A DNA stretch of 64,000 bases from Ruminococcus sp. (GTDB lineage: Bacteria; Bacillota; Clostridia; Oscillospirales; Acutalibacteraceae), in NCBI GenBank assembly GCA_022768065.1, contig JALELS010000020.1, positions 185,109 through 249,108 on the forward strand, read 5' to 3'. The notes under the pieces are model-generated. The model ran no database searches. It saw only the letters and a program-made list of their open reading frames with translations, and had not been told where the DNA came from. Shown here piece by piece: positions 17,509 through 26,897 of the stretch (position 1 is the stretch's first letter; each line of letters starts with the position of its first letter). The translations under genes and the position numbers were made by a program.

Positions 17509-19284
17509 TTATTTAAGCGAGGATACCTCAACTATATCGCCGGAGGACTCTTTGGGTACCGAAACGGTAACGCTGTCGCCGACATTCAGAATTACAACCT
17601 TTTCGGCGAGCGCCACGGGTACCTTATAGAACGTACTGCCTGCGTCCAGCTTCAAATAGAAGTACGTTTCGCCGCCCGTTACCACGCTTCTTATCTCGGT
17701 TATTTTGCCGCTTATATCCTCGGTTTCGGGGGCAGTAGCGGTCGGGTCGTCCTTTGCACCCATTTCGTCTACGTCGATATCCACATTCACGCCGTTGCGT
17801 TTAAGCTCTGCGGCGTAGTTTTCGGTGCACTCGGTAAGATTATATCCCGTGCCGACTATTGTGGACTGTTTTACGTTAACCATGGCGTACATCTTTACAA
17901 GCTCGCTCGAATCCTTGAGAGCCATAAAGTATGTCGGCTCGCCGCTGATATTGAGCAAGAGCGGGAAAGTAGCCGAATACGAATACTGCTGAACCGCGCC
18001 CTCGGCGGAGGTTTGAGCGGTGGCTTCAAGCGCGCCCGACACCTGATAATACTTTGTCTCTTTGGTACGAAGGTCGGAGAGAACAAAGCCTATAATGGAC
18101 TGGTCTGAGCTTATGGACGTTACGCCGGTATACATATATACGTCGTCGTTGAGCGCAAGGTAATTGTAGCCCGAGCTCATAACCTTAACGCCCTCCTGAC
18201 CGATTACGGAGTTTATAAATCCGTTGTTGAGCTTTCCGTAGTAATTATACTGCTGAGTGAGTATTGACGGAGAAAAAATACGGTCTATCCACATCCACTC
18301 GGGGTCGGAGGCAAAGCTCGAGGTCGGCAGTTTTGTTGTGCCGTCGTTGCTTGTGGAAATCATATGGCATTCGCCCGTAACGGCGTTTACTATAAGCGCG
18401 CCCTTAATATCGGTACCGCCGAAAAGACCTATGGTCTTGTCGACTATCGGAACTATCCAGTACGGAGCGCCGCTTTCGTCTATTTCAAACGACGGTTCGT
18501 CAAAGAGATAGGTGGGGTATTTAAATCTCAAATATCTTAAAAGATACTTGTTAAAATGCTCGGTGGGCGAATACTTCATACCCTCGGGCAGGCGAACAAG
18601 CTGACTCTCCTGCGTGGTCATATCGACTATGATATATGCCGGCAGACCCTCTTTGGTGTTTTTTATCCACTTGAAGATGTCGCCGTAGGCAAGCGCGGTA
18701 ACTCTGACGGGGGTATTTTTGTAGTTTATCTGCGTGGAATACGGCGATACGACAAACTGCGAGACCTTGTCGGAAAGATCGCCGAGCGTTCTCTCGGCTA
18801 TTTTGTTTGCCGAGGAGCTGTCAAGCACGGGAACGCTTGAAAAATCTATCTCGGCAACATCCGCAGCAAAGTCCCCGTCTTGCACGCTTATAAGCTTGCT
18901 GTAGGACTTCGCTCTGAACAGCGTAACGCCGGTAAGCCAGCCAACAAGCGCCACTGCCGCCAGCGCGAGAATTATAATTCCCGGAACCTTTGAGCGTTTT
19001 TTGACATATGGCAGATATTCGGGCTTTACAAAAGCCTTTGACGAAATTATCGTCAGAAGCAGATATATAAGGCAAACAAAAACAACATAGAGATAAAGCT
19101 CTATTGACTTTAAGTTAATCGCCGGTATCATAAAATAATACAGCACGGCGCCGAGCACCAGCGTCAAAATAATGTTTATCACTATTTTTTTGCCCGAATG
19201 TTCGGGCGGGATGAGCACGTCGGCGACTCCTTTTTTGCCGTCGTCCCTGCCTCTTCCGGTAAAATCAACATTTATAGGATCCAA
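17509..19284 (-). CDS. Large unidentified membrane-anchored protein
   Basis: I do not recognise this 591-residue protein. The N-terminus is a charged ~30-residue tail, followed by three hydrophobic helices (about 32-54, 62-82 and 100-120). About 470 residues of beta-rich sequence then lie, by prediction, outside the cell, with WIVPIVDKTIGLFGGTDIKG and a Tyr-rich middle. The last ~65 residues look like an OB-like small domain after a Thr/Pro-rich linker (DDPTATAPETED). It starts with TTG, set by GGGAG 7 bases upstream. It has its own promoter and terminator and lies divergent from mreB, which hints at an envelope role but proves nothing. Confidence 0.75.
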   Translation of the reverse strand: MDPINVDFTGRGRDDGKKGVADVLIPPEHSGKKIVINIILTLVLGAVLYYFMIPAINLKSIELYLYVVFVCLIYLLLTIISSKAFVKPEYLPYVKKRSKVPGIIILALAAVALVGWLTGVTLFRAKSYSKLISVQDGDFAADVAEIDFSSVPVLDSSSANKIAERTLGDLSDKVSQFVVSPYSTQINYKNTPVRVTALAYGDIFKWIKNTKEGLPAYIIVDMTTQESQLVRLPEGMKYSPTEHFNKYLLRYLRFKYPTYLFDEPSFEIDESGAPYWIVPIVDKTIGLFGGTDIKGALIVNAVTGECHMISTSNDGTTKLPTSSFASDPEWMWIDRIFSPSILTQQYNYYGKLNNGFINSVIGQEGVKVMSSGYNYLALNDDVYMYTGVTSISSDQSIIGFVLSDLRTKETKYYQVSGALEATAQTSAEGAVQQYSYSATFPLLLNISGEPTYFMALKDSSELVKMYAMVNVKQSTIVGTGYNLTECTENYAAELKRNGVNVDIDVDEMGAKDDPTATAPETEDISGKITEIRSVVTGGETYFYLKLDAGSTFYKVPVALAEKVVILNVGDSVTVSVPKESSGDIVEVSSLK

Positions 19285-19314
19285 AACGTCACTCCCTTTT
19301 CACTTTCTGAAAAA

Positions 19315-19343
19315 AGTATATAGTATTTTACCGCGCTTTGCAA
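19315..19343 (-). promoter_or_regulatory. Promoter of the 591-residue membrane protein gene
   Basis: Minus strand TTGCAA (19338-19343), 17-base spacer, TATACT (19315-19320), about 30 bases before the TTG start. Confidence 0.7.
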
Positions 19344-19478
19344 GGATTTAAACGATTTTGAACTCCCGTCAAATAACTAAAAAGGCTTTTTTACCGCCTA
19401 TAATGCGCCGAATTATGCCGTGTGTCGAAATACACACAAATTTATTTGTAAATTTTTAAAGATTTAGAATTTTTTTAG

Positions 19479-19507
19479 TTGAGAAATATCCGGTTTGAGG
19501 TTATAAT
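19479..19507 (+). promoter_or_regulatory. Promoter of the mreBCD operon
   Basis: TTGAGA (19479-19484), 17-base spacer, TATAAT (19502-19507), 52 bases before mreB. Confidence 0.75.
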
Positions 19508-19559
19508 ATTTAATTGTATTATAGAGTTATTTTTTCATTAAACCGAAAGGGAGATAAAA

Positions 19560-20576
19560 ATGTTATTTTCACAGGACATCGGAATCGATTTGGGTACCGC
19601 AAATACCCTCGTTTTCGTTAAAGGTAAGGGAATAGTAATCCGTGAGCCTTCGGTTGTTGCGGTCGATGTCAGCGCTTATCCGCAAAAGGTTGTCGCAGTC
19701 GGCAACAAGGCTAAGCAGATGATAGGCCGTACCCCCGGCTCAATAACCGCGGTAAGACCTCTTAAAGACGGCGTTATCGCGGACTTCGAGATAACTTCGG
19801 ATATGCTCAAGGAATTCATAAAAATGGCTATAAGCTCGTCGCCGTTTTCAAAGGCGAGAGTGCTCATCTGTATTCCGTCGGGCGTTACCGAGGTTGAGAG
19901 AAAGGCAGTTCACGACGCCGCACGTTCGGCAGGCGCAAAATATGTAAGCCTTATAGAAGAGCCCATGGCAGCCGCAATAGGCGCGGGTCTTCCCGTTTCG
20001 GAGGCAATAGGCAATATGGTAGTCGACATAGGCGGCGGTACAAGCGAGGTTGCCGTTATTTCCTTCGGCGATATAGTTACCGCTCAGTCCGCAAGGGTTG
20101 CCGGCGATAACTTCGACGAATCGATAATCGCTTACATCAGAAAGAAGCACAACCTCCTCATAGGCGAACGCACCGCAGAGGATATAAAAATAAAAATCGG
20201 CTCCGCTTACCCCTACGACGGCGAGGGCGCCATGGACGTCAAGGGCAGAAACCTGCTTGACGGTCTTCCCAAAAACATCGAAATTACTTCCGAAGAAGTC
20301 CGCGAGGCTCTTTCGGACCCCGTAAATCAGATACTTGACGCAGTTCGCTCAACCCTTGAGAAAACTCCCCCCGAGCTTTCGGCGGATATTATAGACCGCG
20401 GCATTATGCTCACGGGCGGCGGCGCATTATTAAGAGGACTTGATAAGCTGATTTCCATTGAGACCAAAATACCCGTCCACGTTGCGGAAAATCCGCTTGA
20501 CTGCGTTGTTGACGGTTGCGGCGTCTGCCTTGAGAGCAACACTCTGGGCATTACCGCCAAAAAGAATTACGACTGA
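19560..20576 (+). CDS. mreB: Rod shape-determining protein MreB
   Basis: Actin homologue that forms membrane-associated filaments guiding lateral wall synthesis. The 338 residues begin [17 protein letters not shown] (phosphate-1 loop) and contain [29 protein letters not shown] (phosphate-2) and the adenosine motif [12 protein letters not shown]. The hydrophobic N-terminal MLFS may serve as a membrane contact. GAAAGGGAG precedes the ATG. First gene of mreB-mreC-mreD-PBP-minD. Confidence 0.97.
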   Translation: MLFSQDIGIDLGTANTLVFVKGKGIVIREPSVVAVDVSAYPQKVVAVGNKAKQMIGRTPGSITAVRPLKDGVIADFEITSDMLKEFIKMAISSSPFSKARVLICIPSGVTEVERKAVHDAARSAGAKYVSLIEEPMAAAIGAGLPVSEAIGNMVVDIGGGTSEVAVISFGDIVTAQSARVAGDNFDESIIAYIRKKHNLLIGERTAEDIKIKIGSAYPYDGEGAMDVKGRNLLDGLPKNIEITSEEVREALSDPVNQILDAVRSTLEKTPPELSADIIDRGIMLTGGGALLRGLDKLISIETKIPVHVAENPLDCVVDGCGVCLESNTLGITAKKNYD

Positions 20577-20636
20577 TAAAAAGGCGGGCGGAAATATTTT
20601 TCGCCCGCAAATTTTAACTGATGACCGGAGTACGAT

Positions 20637-21476
20637 ATGAAGAAATTTTTTAAGAGTACGGCTTTTAAAATACTGCTTGCAATTGCGCTTGTTTTGCTTG
20701 CGGCTATTGCTGCCGCGGCGTCTGCCGCAGACGGCACTACTCCCGTTTCAAAGATGACGTCGTTTGTATTTTCTCCGCTCCAAAAAGTTTCGTCGTACCT
20801 CGTAGACAAGCTCGACGGCTTTAAGGGCAGCTTTGTTTCGTCAAGCACCTACCGCGACCGCATCAGCGAGCTCGAATCCGAGGTTGCCGACTATCAGAGC
20901 AAGCTCGTCGATTATGAAAAGCTGCAAAAGCAGGTTGAGGCATACGAGAAATTCCTTGAGGTCAAAGAGAAAAATCCCGATTTTAAATTCGTTGCCGGAA
21001 CCGTTATCGGCAGAGACTCCGCCGACACCTTCGGCTCGTTTGTTTTAAACTGCGGCTCAAACGACGGGGTTAAAGTAAACGACCCCGTTATAAGCGGCGA
21101 GTACTTAATAGGCATAGTAAACGAAGTAACGCCGACCTCGTGCGTTGTTCTCTCCGTAACGGACCCCAAGGTCAACGCGGCGGCATATGAAATACGCACG
21201 GGCGAAATGGGCTACACCGAAACCACATCGAAGCTCGCTCTGAACGGTCTTTTAAAACTCACCGGGCTTACAAAAGACACCTCCGTGGCAGTCGGCGGCA
21301 TAGTGTGCACATCGGGCGTCGGCGGCATTTATCCGCGCGGACTTATCATAGGCACGGTAACCGCCGTCAACAAGGAAGAGGGCAACGTCTCGTATTACGC
21401 CGAGGTTAAACCCGAGGTTGACCCCGGAGATGTTCAGGACGCTTTTGTCATAACCGAATTTGAGGGTAAAAGCTGA
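20637..21476 (+). CDS. mreC: Rod shape-determining protein MreC
   Basis: Bitopic protein linking MreB to the periplasmic wall machinery. One N-terminal helix (about 9-30), a coiled coil (about 62-105, RISELESEVADYQSKLVDY) and two beta domains in the C-terminal half, 279 residues. CCGGAG precedes the ATG. Its stop overlaps the mreD start codon (TGATG), so the two are coupled. Confidence 0.95.
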   Translation: MKKFFKSTAFKILLAIALVLLAAIAAAASAADGTTPVSKMTSFVFSPLQKVSSYLVDKLDGFKGSFVSSSTYRDRISELESEVADYQSKLVDYEKLQKQVEAYEKFLEVKEKNPDFKFVAGTVIGRDSADTFGSFVLNCGSNDGVKVNDPVISGEYLIGIVNEVTPTSCVVLSVTDPKVNAAAYEIRTGEMGYTETTSKLALNGLLKLTGLTKDTSVAVGGIVCTSGVGGIYPRGLIIGTVTAVNKEEGNVSYYAEVKPEVDPGDVQDAFVITEFEGKS

Positions 21477-22003
21477 TGCGTAGGTCAACAAAAATACTGT
21501 TTGTCAGAAGAGCCGTATTTGTGCTTTTGATACTTGCGGTTCACCTTTTACAAAATACGAAGGGTCTTTTCCCCGAGATATTCGGAATTAAAGCCAACCT
21601 TTTAATTCCGCTCGTAGTATGTATAGGTATGTTCGAGCGCGAAATCGCCGGAGCCGTTTTGGGAATGTTTGCCGGCATACTATGGGACAGCGTTTCGCCC
21701 ATGGGCGACGGCTACAACGCATTTTTGCTTATGCTGGCAGGCGCGGCGGCAGGTCTTCTTATAGATTACCTTATGAGAAACAACCTTATGACGGCGCTGC
21801 TGCTGTCGGGTTCTGCGTGCCTTATATACTCGGTATTCTATGTTGTGTTTTTCCTGCTCGCAAACGGAGTTGACAGCACGGGGTACCTGTTTATACGCTA
21901 CTATATACCTGCGGCGGTGTATTCATTTGTTTTCACGCCGCTGTGGTACATCATAGTGCGCGCCGTTATGCGGCGTACTAAAATCAACGCCCTCGAAAAC
22001 TGA
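21476..22003 (+). CDS. mreD: Rod shape-determining protein MreD
   Basis: Integral membrane protein of 175 residues with about five helices, highly hydrophobic, the size and position of MreD. The start codon overlaps the mreC stop by one base. Sequence conservation in MreD is low, so the call leans on context between mreC and a class B PBP. Confidence 0.92.
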   Translation: MRRSTKILFVRRAVFVLLILAVHLLQNTKGLFPEIFGIKANLLIPLVVCIGMFEREIAGAVLGMFAGILWDSVSPMGDGYNAFLLMLAGAAAGLLIDYLMRNNLMTALLLSGSACLIYSVFYVVFFLLANGVDSTGYLFIRYYIPAAVYSFVFTPLWYIIVRAVMRRTKINALEN

Positions 22004-22022
22004 GACGAAAGGAGCGGCAAAT

Positions 22023-24125
22023 TTGGATAACAAAAAGCAAATAAGACGAAGAATACTTATTTTTACCGTATCCGTTCTGTTTTTCTTTTCGCTTTTCGCG
22101 GTTGATTTGTTCCGTATTCAAATTGTAAATGCGGCGGATTATTCGACGCAGCGTGTCGCTCTGTCCGAATCAAAATCAACCATAACCGCGTCACGCGGCG
22201 AAATACTCGACTGCAACGGCACTCCTCTCGTCACAAACGAGCAGGTCAATTCCGTTGTGCTTAATGCGTCTTACTTTCCCTCCGTCAAAGAGCAGGACAA
22301 GCGCAATGAAATAATTTTGTCGCTTATAAATCTGCTTGAGAGCGAGGGTGCGGCTTGGAACGACAATCTTCCGCTCGTATTAAATTCGGACGGCACGGTC
22401 TCTTTTAAAGAAAATTCGGACAAGGATATAACATATTTAAAATCCAAGGACGTTTTATATCTCAATTCATACGCCACGGCGCAGAACTGCTTTGACGGTC
22501 TTGTCGAAAAGTTTTCTCTCGGAGGCTATTCTGCGGCAGACGCGCTCAAAATCGCGTCCGTCTGCTATTCTTTAAAGAAAATTTCGTTTTCGGCGGCAAA
22601 TCCGTTTACGCTGGCCGACTCCGTCTCACCGACGCTCGCGGCAAAAATAAAAGAAAACAGCGGCTTTTATAAGGGCGTTGACATAAACGTAACCACCACG
22701 CGCCACTATACCGACGGCACAATAGCGCCGCATATAATAGGAATTACCGGCAAGCTCAACGAGAGCGAATACAAGGATAAAACGGACGCCTACAAAGCGG
22801 CAAGCGCAAATCAGGACCTTACCACGGAGCAAAAAACCACGCTCAGCCTGCGCGCATATTCCATGGACGATACGATAGGCAAATTCGGGCTTGAAAGCGC
22901 CATGGAGGATTACCTGCGCGGCACAAACGGCATAATGACGACAACCACGGCGTCGGACGGCACAAAGACGAGTGAAATTACCCGCGAGCCCGTTGACGGC
23001 GATACGGTAATACTCACGCTGGACGCCGATTTTCAGAAAAAGGTTCAGGATTCCCTCGCCTCATTCGTTGAGCGCTACCGCGACAAAGAGGCCATACCGG
23101 CGGTAGGGTCGGCTGTGGTAATGGATGTAAATACCGGGGCGGTGCTCGCCTGTGCAACGTATCCGAGCTATGACCTCAACACATATTATCAAAATTATGA
23201 GGCTCTCTCAAAAGACAAAAGCTCCCCACTTTGGAACAGGGCGCTGATGAGCACCTACGAGCCCGGTTCCACTATGAAACCGGCAATAGCCGTAGCCGGT
23301 CTCGAAGAGGGCGTTATAACCGAAACTTCAAGATTTTATTGCAGTCATATTTACCGCCAGTTTACCGACACGACCTTCAAATGTCTCGGTTCGCACGGCT
23401 GGATAGACGTTAAAAACGCACTTAACCAATCCTGCAACATCTACTTTTATGAAACCGGCAGACTTTTGGGCATAAACCGTATGAACGACTACTGCACAAG
23501 ATTCGGGCTCGGTCAAAAGACCGGCGTTGAAATAAACGAATCCTCGGGCGTTCTCGCCGGCATAGCTTACAGAGAGGCTCACGGCGGCACATGGTACCCC
23601 GGCGACACCGTTCAGGCGGCAATAGGTCAGTCGGACAACCTGTTTACACCCATACAGCTTTGCAGCTATGTTTCGACCATCGCAAACGGCGGAACAAGAT
23701 ACCGCGCTCACTTCGTAAAGAGCGTTAAATCAAGCGATTATTCCGAAACGATACTCTCAAACGACGGCGTTGTTTTAAACGAAACCGGTGTTTCGCAAAA
23801 CAGCATACGCATAGTCAAAGAGAGTATGGAAATGCTCGGCGCAAGGCTTCCGGCATTTAAGAGCCTTCCCGTAAAGGTGGCGGCAAAAACCGGTACCGCA
23901 GAGAGCAAAGCAAAGGTAAGCGGCAAAATCGTAACCGGTCTTAACGGTTTTATGATTTCTTTCGCGCCTGCCGACGACCCTCAGATAGCGGTCTGCGTGG
24001 CAATTGAAAACCTCAACAGCGGTTCTGCCACAGCAGCACTCGTCGCCGACATATACAAGGCTTACTTTGAAACCGACGGCGGAAGCATCAACACCGCACA
24101 GAACTACGGTTCGTTACTCGGCTGA
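22023..24125 (+). CDS. Class B penicillin-binding protein (PBP2/SpoVD-like transpeptidase)
   Basis: Membrane-anchored DD-transpeptidase of 700 residues: one N-terminal helix (about 10-32), a dimerisation domain starting with the conserved ITASRGEILDCNGTPLVTN segment, and a C-terminal transpeptidase with STMK (about 415-418), SCN (about 470) and KTGT (about 622). The TTG start is fixed by GGAG 9 bases upstream. Its place after mreD suggests the elongation PBP2 (mrdA), although motif spacing also resembles FtsI/SpoVD. No rodA partner glycosyltransferase is in the window. Confidence 0.93.
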   Translation: MDNKKQIRRRILIFTVSVLFFFSLFAVDLFRIQIVNAADYSTQRVALSESKSTITASRGEILDCNGTPLVTNEQVNSVVLNASYFPSVKEQDKRNEIILSLINLLESEGAAWNDNLPLVLNSDGTVSFKENSDKDITYLKSKDVLYLNSYATAQNCFDGLVEKFSLGGYSAADALKIASVCYSLKKISFSAANPFTLADSVSPTLAAKIKENSGFYKGVDINVTTTRHYTDGTIAPHIIGITGKLNESEYKDKTDAYKAASANQDLTTEQKTTLSLRAYSMDDTIGKFGLESAMEDYLRGTNGIMTTTTASDGTKTSEITREPVDGDTVILTLDADFQKKVQDSLASFVERYRDKEAIPAVGSAVVMDVNTGAVLACATYPSYDLNTYYQNYEALSKDKSSPLWNRALMSTYEPGSTMKPAIAVAGLEEGVITETSRFYCSHIYRQFTDTTFKCLGSHGWIDVKNALNQSCNIYFYETGRLLGINRMNDYCTRFGLGQKTGVEINESSGVLAGIAYREAHGGTWYPGDTVQAAIGQSDNLFTPIQLCSYVSTIANGGTRYRAHFVKSVKSSDYSETILSNDGVVLNETGVSQNSIRIVKESMEMLGARLPAFKSLPVKVAAKTGTAESKAKVSGKIVTGLNGFMISFAPADDPQIAVCVAIENLNSGSATAALVADIYKAYFETDGGSINTAQNYGSLLG

Positions 24126-24142
24126 AGAAAGGGGAATTTCCG

Positions 24143-24862
24143 ATGGCTGAAAAGTATATAATCTGCTCGGGCAAAGGCGGCTGCGGCAAATCAACGGTAA
24201 CCGTCGGAACAGCCGCTTCGCTCGCCGCAAAGGGCAAAAAAGTTTTGTGCGCGGACGCTGATACTGCCGTCAGAAGCCTCGACCTGTTTCTCGGCCCGGG
24301 CGAAAATATCCTTTTTAATTGGTATGACGCCGCCAAAGGCAACTGCAAAAAGACCGACGCCGTTTACGGCACGGCATACAAGGGCGTTTCACTTTTACCG
24401 GCTCCGCGAAGCGCGGACGACCTTACTTACGATGAATTTTACAAGCTGATACTCTTTTTTGAGGACAAATACGATTATATATTATTTGACGCGGAAAATT
24501 GCGGTGCGGCATTTGACTTCGCCGCAAAAATAAGCGAAGAGGCGATAATTGTGACAACGCCCGACGCCGTATCTCTGCGCAGCGCCTTTGACAAGGCGGA
24601 AAAAATGAGACTTTTTGCCGACAAAACACGCCTTATAGTAAACAAGGTGATACGCTCCGAAATGGAGGAGGGCAGGCAAACAAAGCTCAACGACTGCGTG
24701 GATATTTCCTCGGTAAGACTTCTCGGCGCAGTTCCGTACGACACGTCGGCTGTGTCATTGGGCAGCGGCGGCAGGCTTTCGGGCTACATAGGAGGCGCAT
24801 TTTCGCGAATTGCCGAGCGCATTTGCGGCAAAAATGTCCCGTTTTCGCCGAAGAATTTTTAA
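24143..24862 (+). CDS. MinD/ParA-like P-loop ATPase, divergent
   Basis: Deviant Walker A ATPase of 239 residues with KGGCGKST (both lysines kept) at about 10-18 and DADTAVRSLDLFLG, which corresponds to the switch I region of MinD. The switch II segment reads LFDAENCGA rather than the usual D-x-PAG, and the C-terminus lacks an obvious MinD-type amphipathic membrane helix. In many Clostridia minC-minD-minE-rodA lie between a PBP and mgsA; only this gene is left here. It may be a repurposed MinD that works with MreB/PBP instead of MinC. Confidence 0.82.
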   Translation: MAEKYIICSGKGGCGKSTVTVGTAASLAAKGKKVLCADADTAVRSLDLFLGPGENILFNWYDAAKGNCKKTDAVYGTAYKGVSLLPAPRSADDLTYDEFYKLILFFEDKYDYILFDAENCGAAFDFAAKISEEAIIVTTPDAVSLRSAFDKAEKMRLFADKTRLIVNKVIRSEMEEGRQTKLNDCVDISSVRLLGAVPYDTSAVSLGSGGRLSGYIGGAFSRIAERICGKNVPFSPKNF

Positions 24863-24929
24863 TTTCGGGTATTTTGGGGTGCCGCACCCGATATAATCCG
24901 CACTATTTTTGTGCAAAATGAAAAAAATC

Positions 24930-24958
24930 TTGAAAAGTTGACTTTAATTTGTTATTAT
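24930..24958 (+). promoter_or_regulatory. Promoter of mgsA
   Basis: TTGAAA (24930-24935), 17-base spacer, TATTAT (24953-24958), 64 bases before the mgsA start. Confidence 0.65.
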
Positions 24959-25022
24959 ATCTATCGGAGAATATTTTAGGTTATATAAGTTATAAACGTA
25001 TAAAAAGACAGGAGGAACTTTT

Positions 25023-25424
25023 ATGAATATAGCTTTGATGGCTCACGACGAAAAAAAAGAACTTATGGTTCAGTTTTGTATTGCATATTGCGGAATTTTA
25101 TCCAAGCATAACCTTTGCGCTACCGGCACCACGGGAAAACTTGTTTCCGAAGCTACCGGTCTTAAAATACAGCAGTTTTTAAGCGGCTCTCAGGGCGGCG
25201 ACCAGCAGATAGGCGCGCGAATTGCCTGCAACGAGATAGACCTTCTTTTGATGTTCCGCGATCCGCTTAACCCGAAACCGCACGAGCCCAAAGAGAACAA
25301 TCTTTTAAGGCTCTGCGACGTACACAACATTCCGGTTGCCACAAACATTGCCACGGCAGAGGCGCTTATACACAGCCTTGAAAGAGGCGACCTTGACTGG
25401 CGTGATATTGTAAACCCGAAATAA
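25023..25424 (+). CDS. mgsA: Methylglyoxal synthase
   Basis: Converts dihydroxyacetone phosphate to methylglyoxal and phosphate, an overflow bypass of glycolysis. The 133 residues carry [12 protein letters not shown], the phosphate-binding ATGTTGKL and [13 protein letters not shown] with the catalytic Asp, and [12 protein letters not shown]. Length is average. GGAGGA precedes the ATG. It is at the mgsA position seen after the mre/min cluster in other Clostridia, with its own promoter. Confidence 0.97.
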   Translation: MNIALMAHDEKKELMVQFCIAYCGILSKHNLCATGTTGKLVSEATGLKIQQFLSGSQGGDQQIGARIACNEIDLLLMFRDPLNPKPHEPKENNLLRLCDVHNIPVATNIATAEALIHSLERGDLDWRDIVNPK

Positions 25425-25437
25425 GCAGTATTTTTTC

Positions 25438-25535
25438 GCCCCCTCCAAACAGAGGGGGCATTATAGTGCAGTACCCGGCAAAATAAAATCGGGCGCTGCG
25501 CCGGTGCCGAGCCTTAAAGCTGGGCGCCGCCTTAC
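25438..25535 (+). other. Two hairpins between mgsA and hisS
   Basis: An 8-bp GC-rich stem (GCCCCCTC 25438-25445 with GAGGGGGC 25452-25459), preceded by TTTTTT, lies just after mgsA and may end it or stabilise the RNA. A second stem follows: GGTGCC-GAGC pairs with GCT-GGCGCC around CTTAAA (about 25503-25528). The hisS ribosome site comes 20 bases later. There is no T-box signature (no GGGTGGTACCGCG-like antiterminator), so tRNA sensing is not supported. Confidence 0.5.
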
Positions 25536-25562
25536 AATCCCCCACCGAAAGGATTTTTTAAG

Positions 25563-26897
25563 ATGTCACTTATAACAAGCTCCATAAAAGGAACTCTCGA
25601 CCTGCTGCCCAAAGACAGCTATAAAACACAGTATATTGAATCGTCGGTACGCGAGATAGCCGAAAACTACGGCTTTTATGAAATGCGCACACCCGTTTTT
25701 GAGCACACCGAGCTTTTTGAACGCGGCGTGGGCGACACCACCGACGTAGTTCAAAAAGAGATGTATACCTTTTCCGATAAAGGCGGACGTTCGATAACGC
25801 TCCGTCCCGAGGGCACGGCAGGCGCGGTAAGAGCATTCCTCGAAAACGGGCTTTTCAACGAGCCGATGCCGCAGAAAATCTACTACCTCACCTCGTGCTA
25901 TCGCTACGAAAAACCGCAGGCAGGCAGGCTCCGCGAATTTCACCAATTCGGCGTGGAATGCTTCGGCGCAGGTGCTCCCTCGCAGGACGCCGAAATAATA
26001 GCGCTCGCAAACGAGGTGTTCAATTACCTCGGTGTATCCAATCTTTCACTCGAAATAAATTCCATCGGCTGCAAGAAATGCCGTGCGGAATATCACAAGG
26101 CATTAAAGGAATATTTCAAAAGCCATATTGACGAGCTTTGCGACACGTGCCGCGGCAGGCTCGAAAAAAATCCGATGAGAATTCTCGACTGCAAAAGTCC
26201 CATATGCTCCGAAATCGCAAAGGGCGCACCCGTTATAACGGACTATCTCTGCGACGATTGCCGCGAGCACTTTGACTCGGTTAAAAAATATCTCGACGCC
26301 ATGAATATAGCCTATACGGTAAATCCGCGCATCGTCCGCGGACTTGACTACTACACGCGTACCGTGTTTGAGTTTGTCTCAAACGAAATAGGCGCGCAGG
26401 GCACCGTATGCGGCGGCGGAAGATACGACGGGCTGATTGAAGAGGTCGGCGGAAATCCGCTTCCGGCGTGCGGCTTTGGAATGGGCATAGAGAGACTGCT
26501 CCTTTTGATGGAGGCTCAAAAAACGCCGTTCCCCGAACGCAAAAAGTGCGACATATTTATAGTATCTATGGGCGACGAAGCAAACATCAAAGCCGCCGAG
26601 CTTGCAACCGACCTTCGGAACGAGGGGCTTTCCGCTCAGTTTGACACGGTCGGCAGGGGCTTTAAGGCACAGATGAAATACGCCAATAAAATCGGCGCTC
26701 TCTATACGGTGGTTCTCGGCGAAAACGAGCTGTCCTCGGGAAATGTCAAGCTTAAAAATATGGCTGACGGCACAGAGGAGGAGACCACGCTCAAGGACTT
26801 CACCGATAATTTCCAGTCGATAGTAATTCGCCAGGCAATGGCTGGCTTTGACACCGAAGGCATTGATATTAAAGATATTTTAGGGGGAAACGCATAA
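25563..26897 (+). CDS. hisS: Histidine--tRNA ligase
   Basis: Class II synthetase of 444 residues for tRNA-His. Motif 1 region IKGTLDLLPKDS, motif 2 with LRPEGTAGAVRAF and YRYEKPQAGRLREFHQFG, the histidine-specific RGLDYYTRTVFE near 258-269, and motif 3 GFGMGIERLLLL. A C-terminal anticodon-binding domain follows. CGAAAGGA lies upstream of the ATG. Its stop overlaps the aspS start by one base, a common hisS-aspS arrangement in Firmicutes. Confidence 0.97.
   Translation: MSLITSSIKGTLDLLPKDSYKTQYIESSVREIAENYGFYEMRTPVFEHTELFERGVGDTTDVVQKEMYTFSDKGGRSITLRPEGTAGAVRAFLENGLFNEPMPQKIYYLTSCYRYEKPQAGRLREFHQFGVECFGAGAPSQDAEIIALANEVFNYLGVSNLSLEINSIGCKKCRAEYHKALKEYFKSHIDELCDTCRGRLEKNPMRILDCKSPICSEIAKGAPVITDYLCDDCREHFDSVKKYLDAMNIAYTVNPRIVRGLDYYTRTVFEFVSNEIGAQGTVCGGGRYDGLIEEVGGNPLPACGFGMGIERLLLLMEAQKTPFPERKKCDIFIVSMGDEANIKAAELATDLRNEGLSAQFDTVGRGFKAQMKYANKIGALYTVVLGENELSSGNVKLKNMADGTEEETTLKDFTDNFQSIVIRQAMAGFDTEGIDIKDILGGNA

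Noticed and set aside
17182..18108. 308-residue ORF on the plus strand
   Set aside because: Antisense to mtnA and the 591-residue membrane protein; no start signals and no recognisable domain.
25438..25562. T-box leader before hisS-aspS
   Set aside because: No specifier loop or GGGTGGTACCGCG-like antiterminator could be found; only two plain hairpins.
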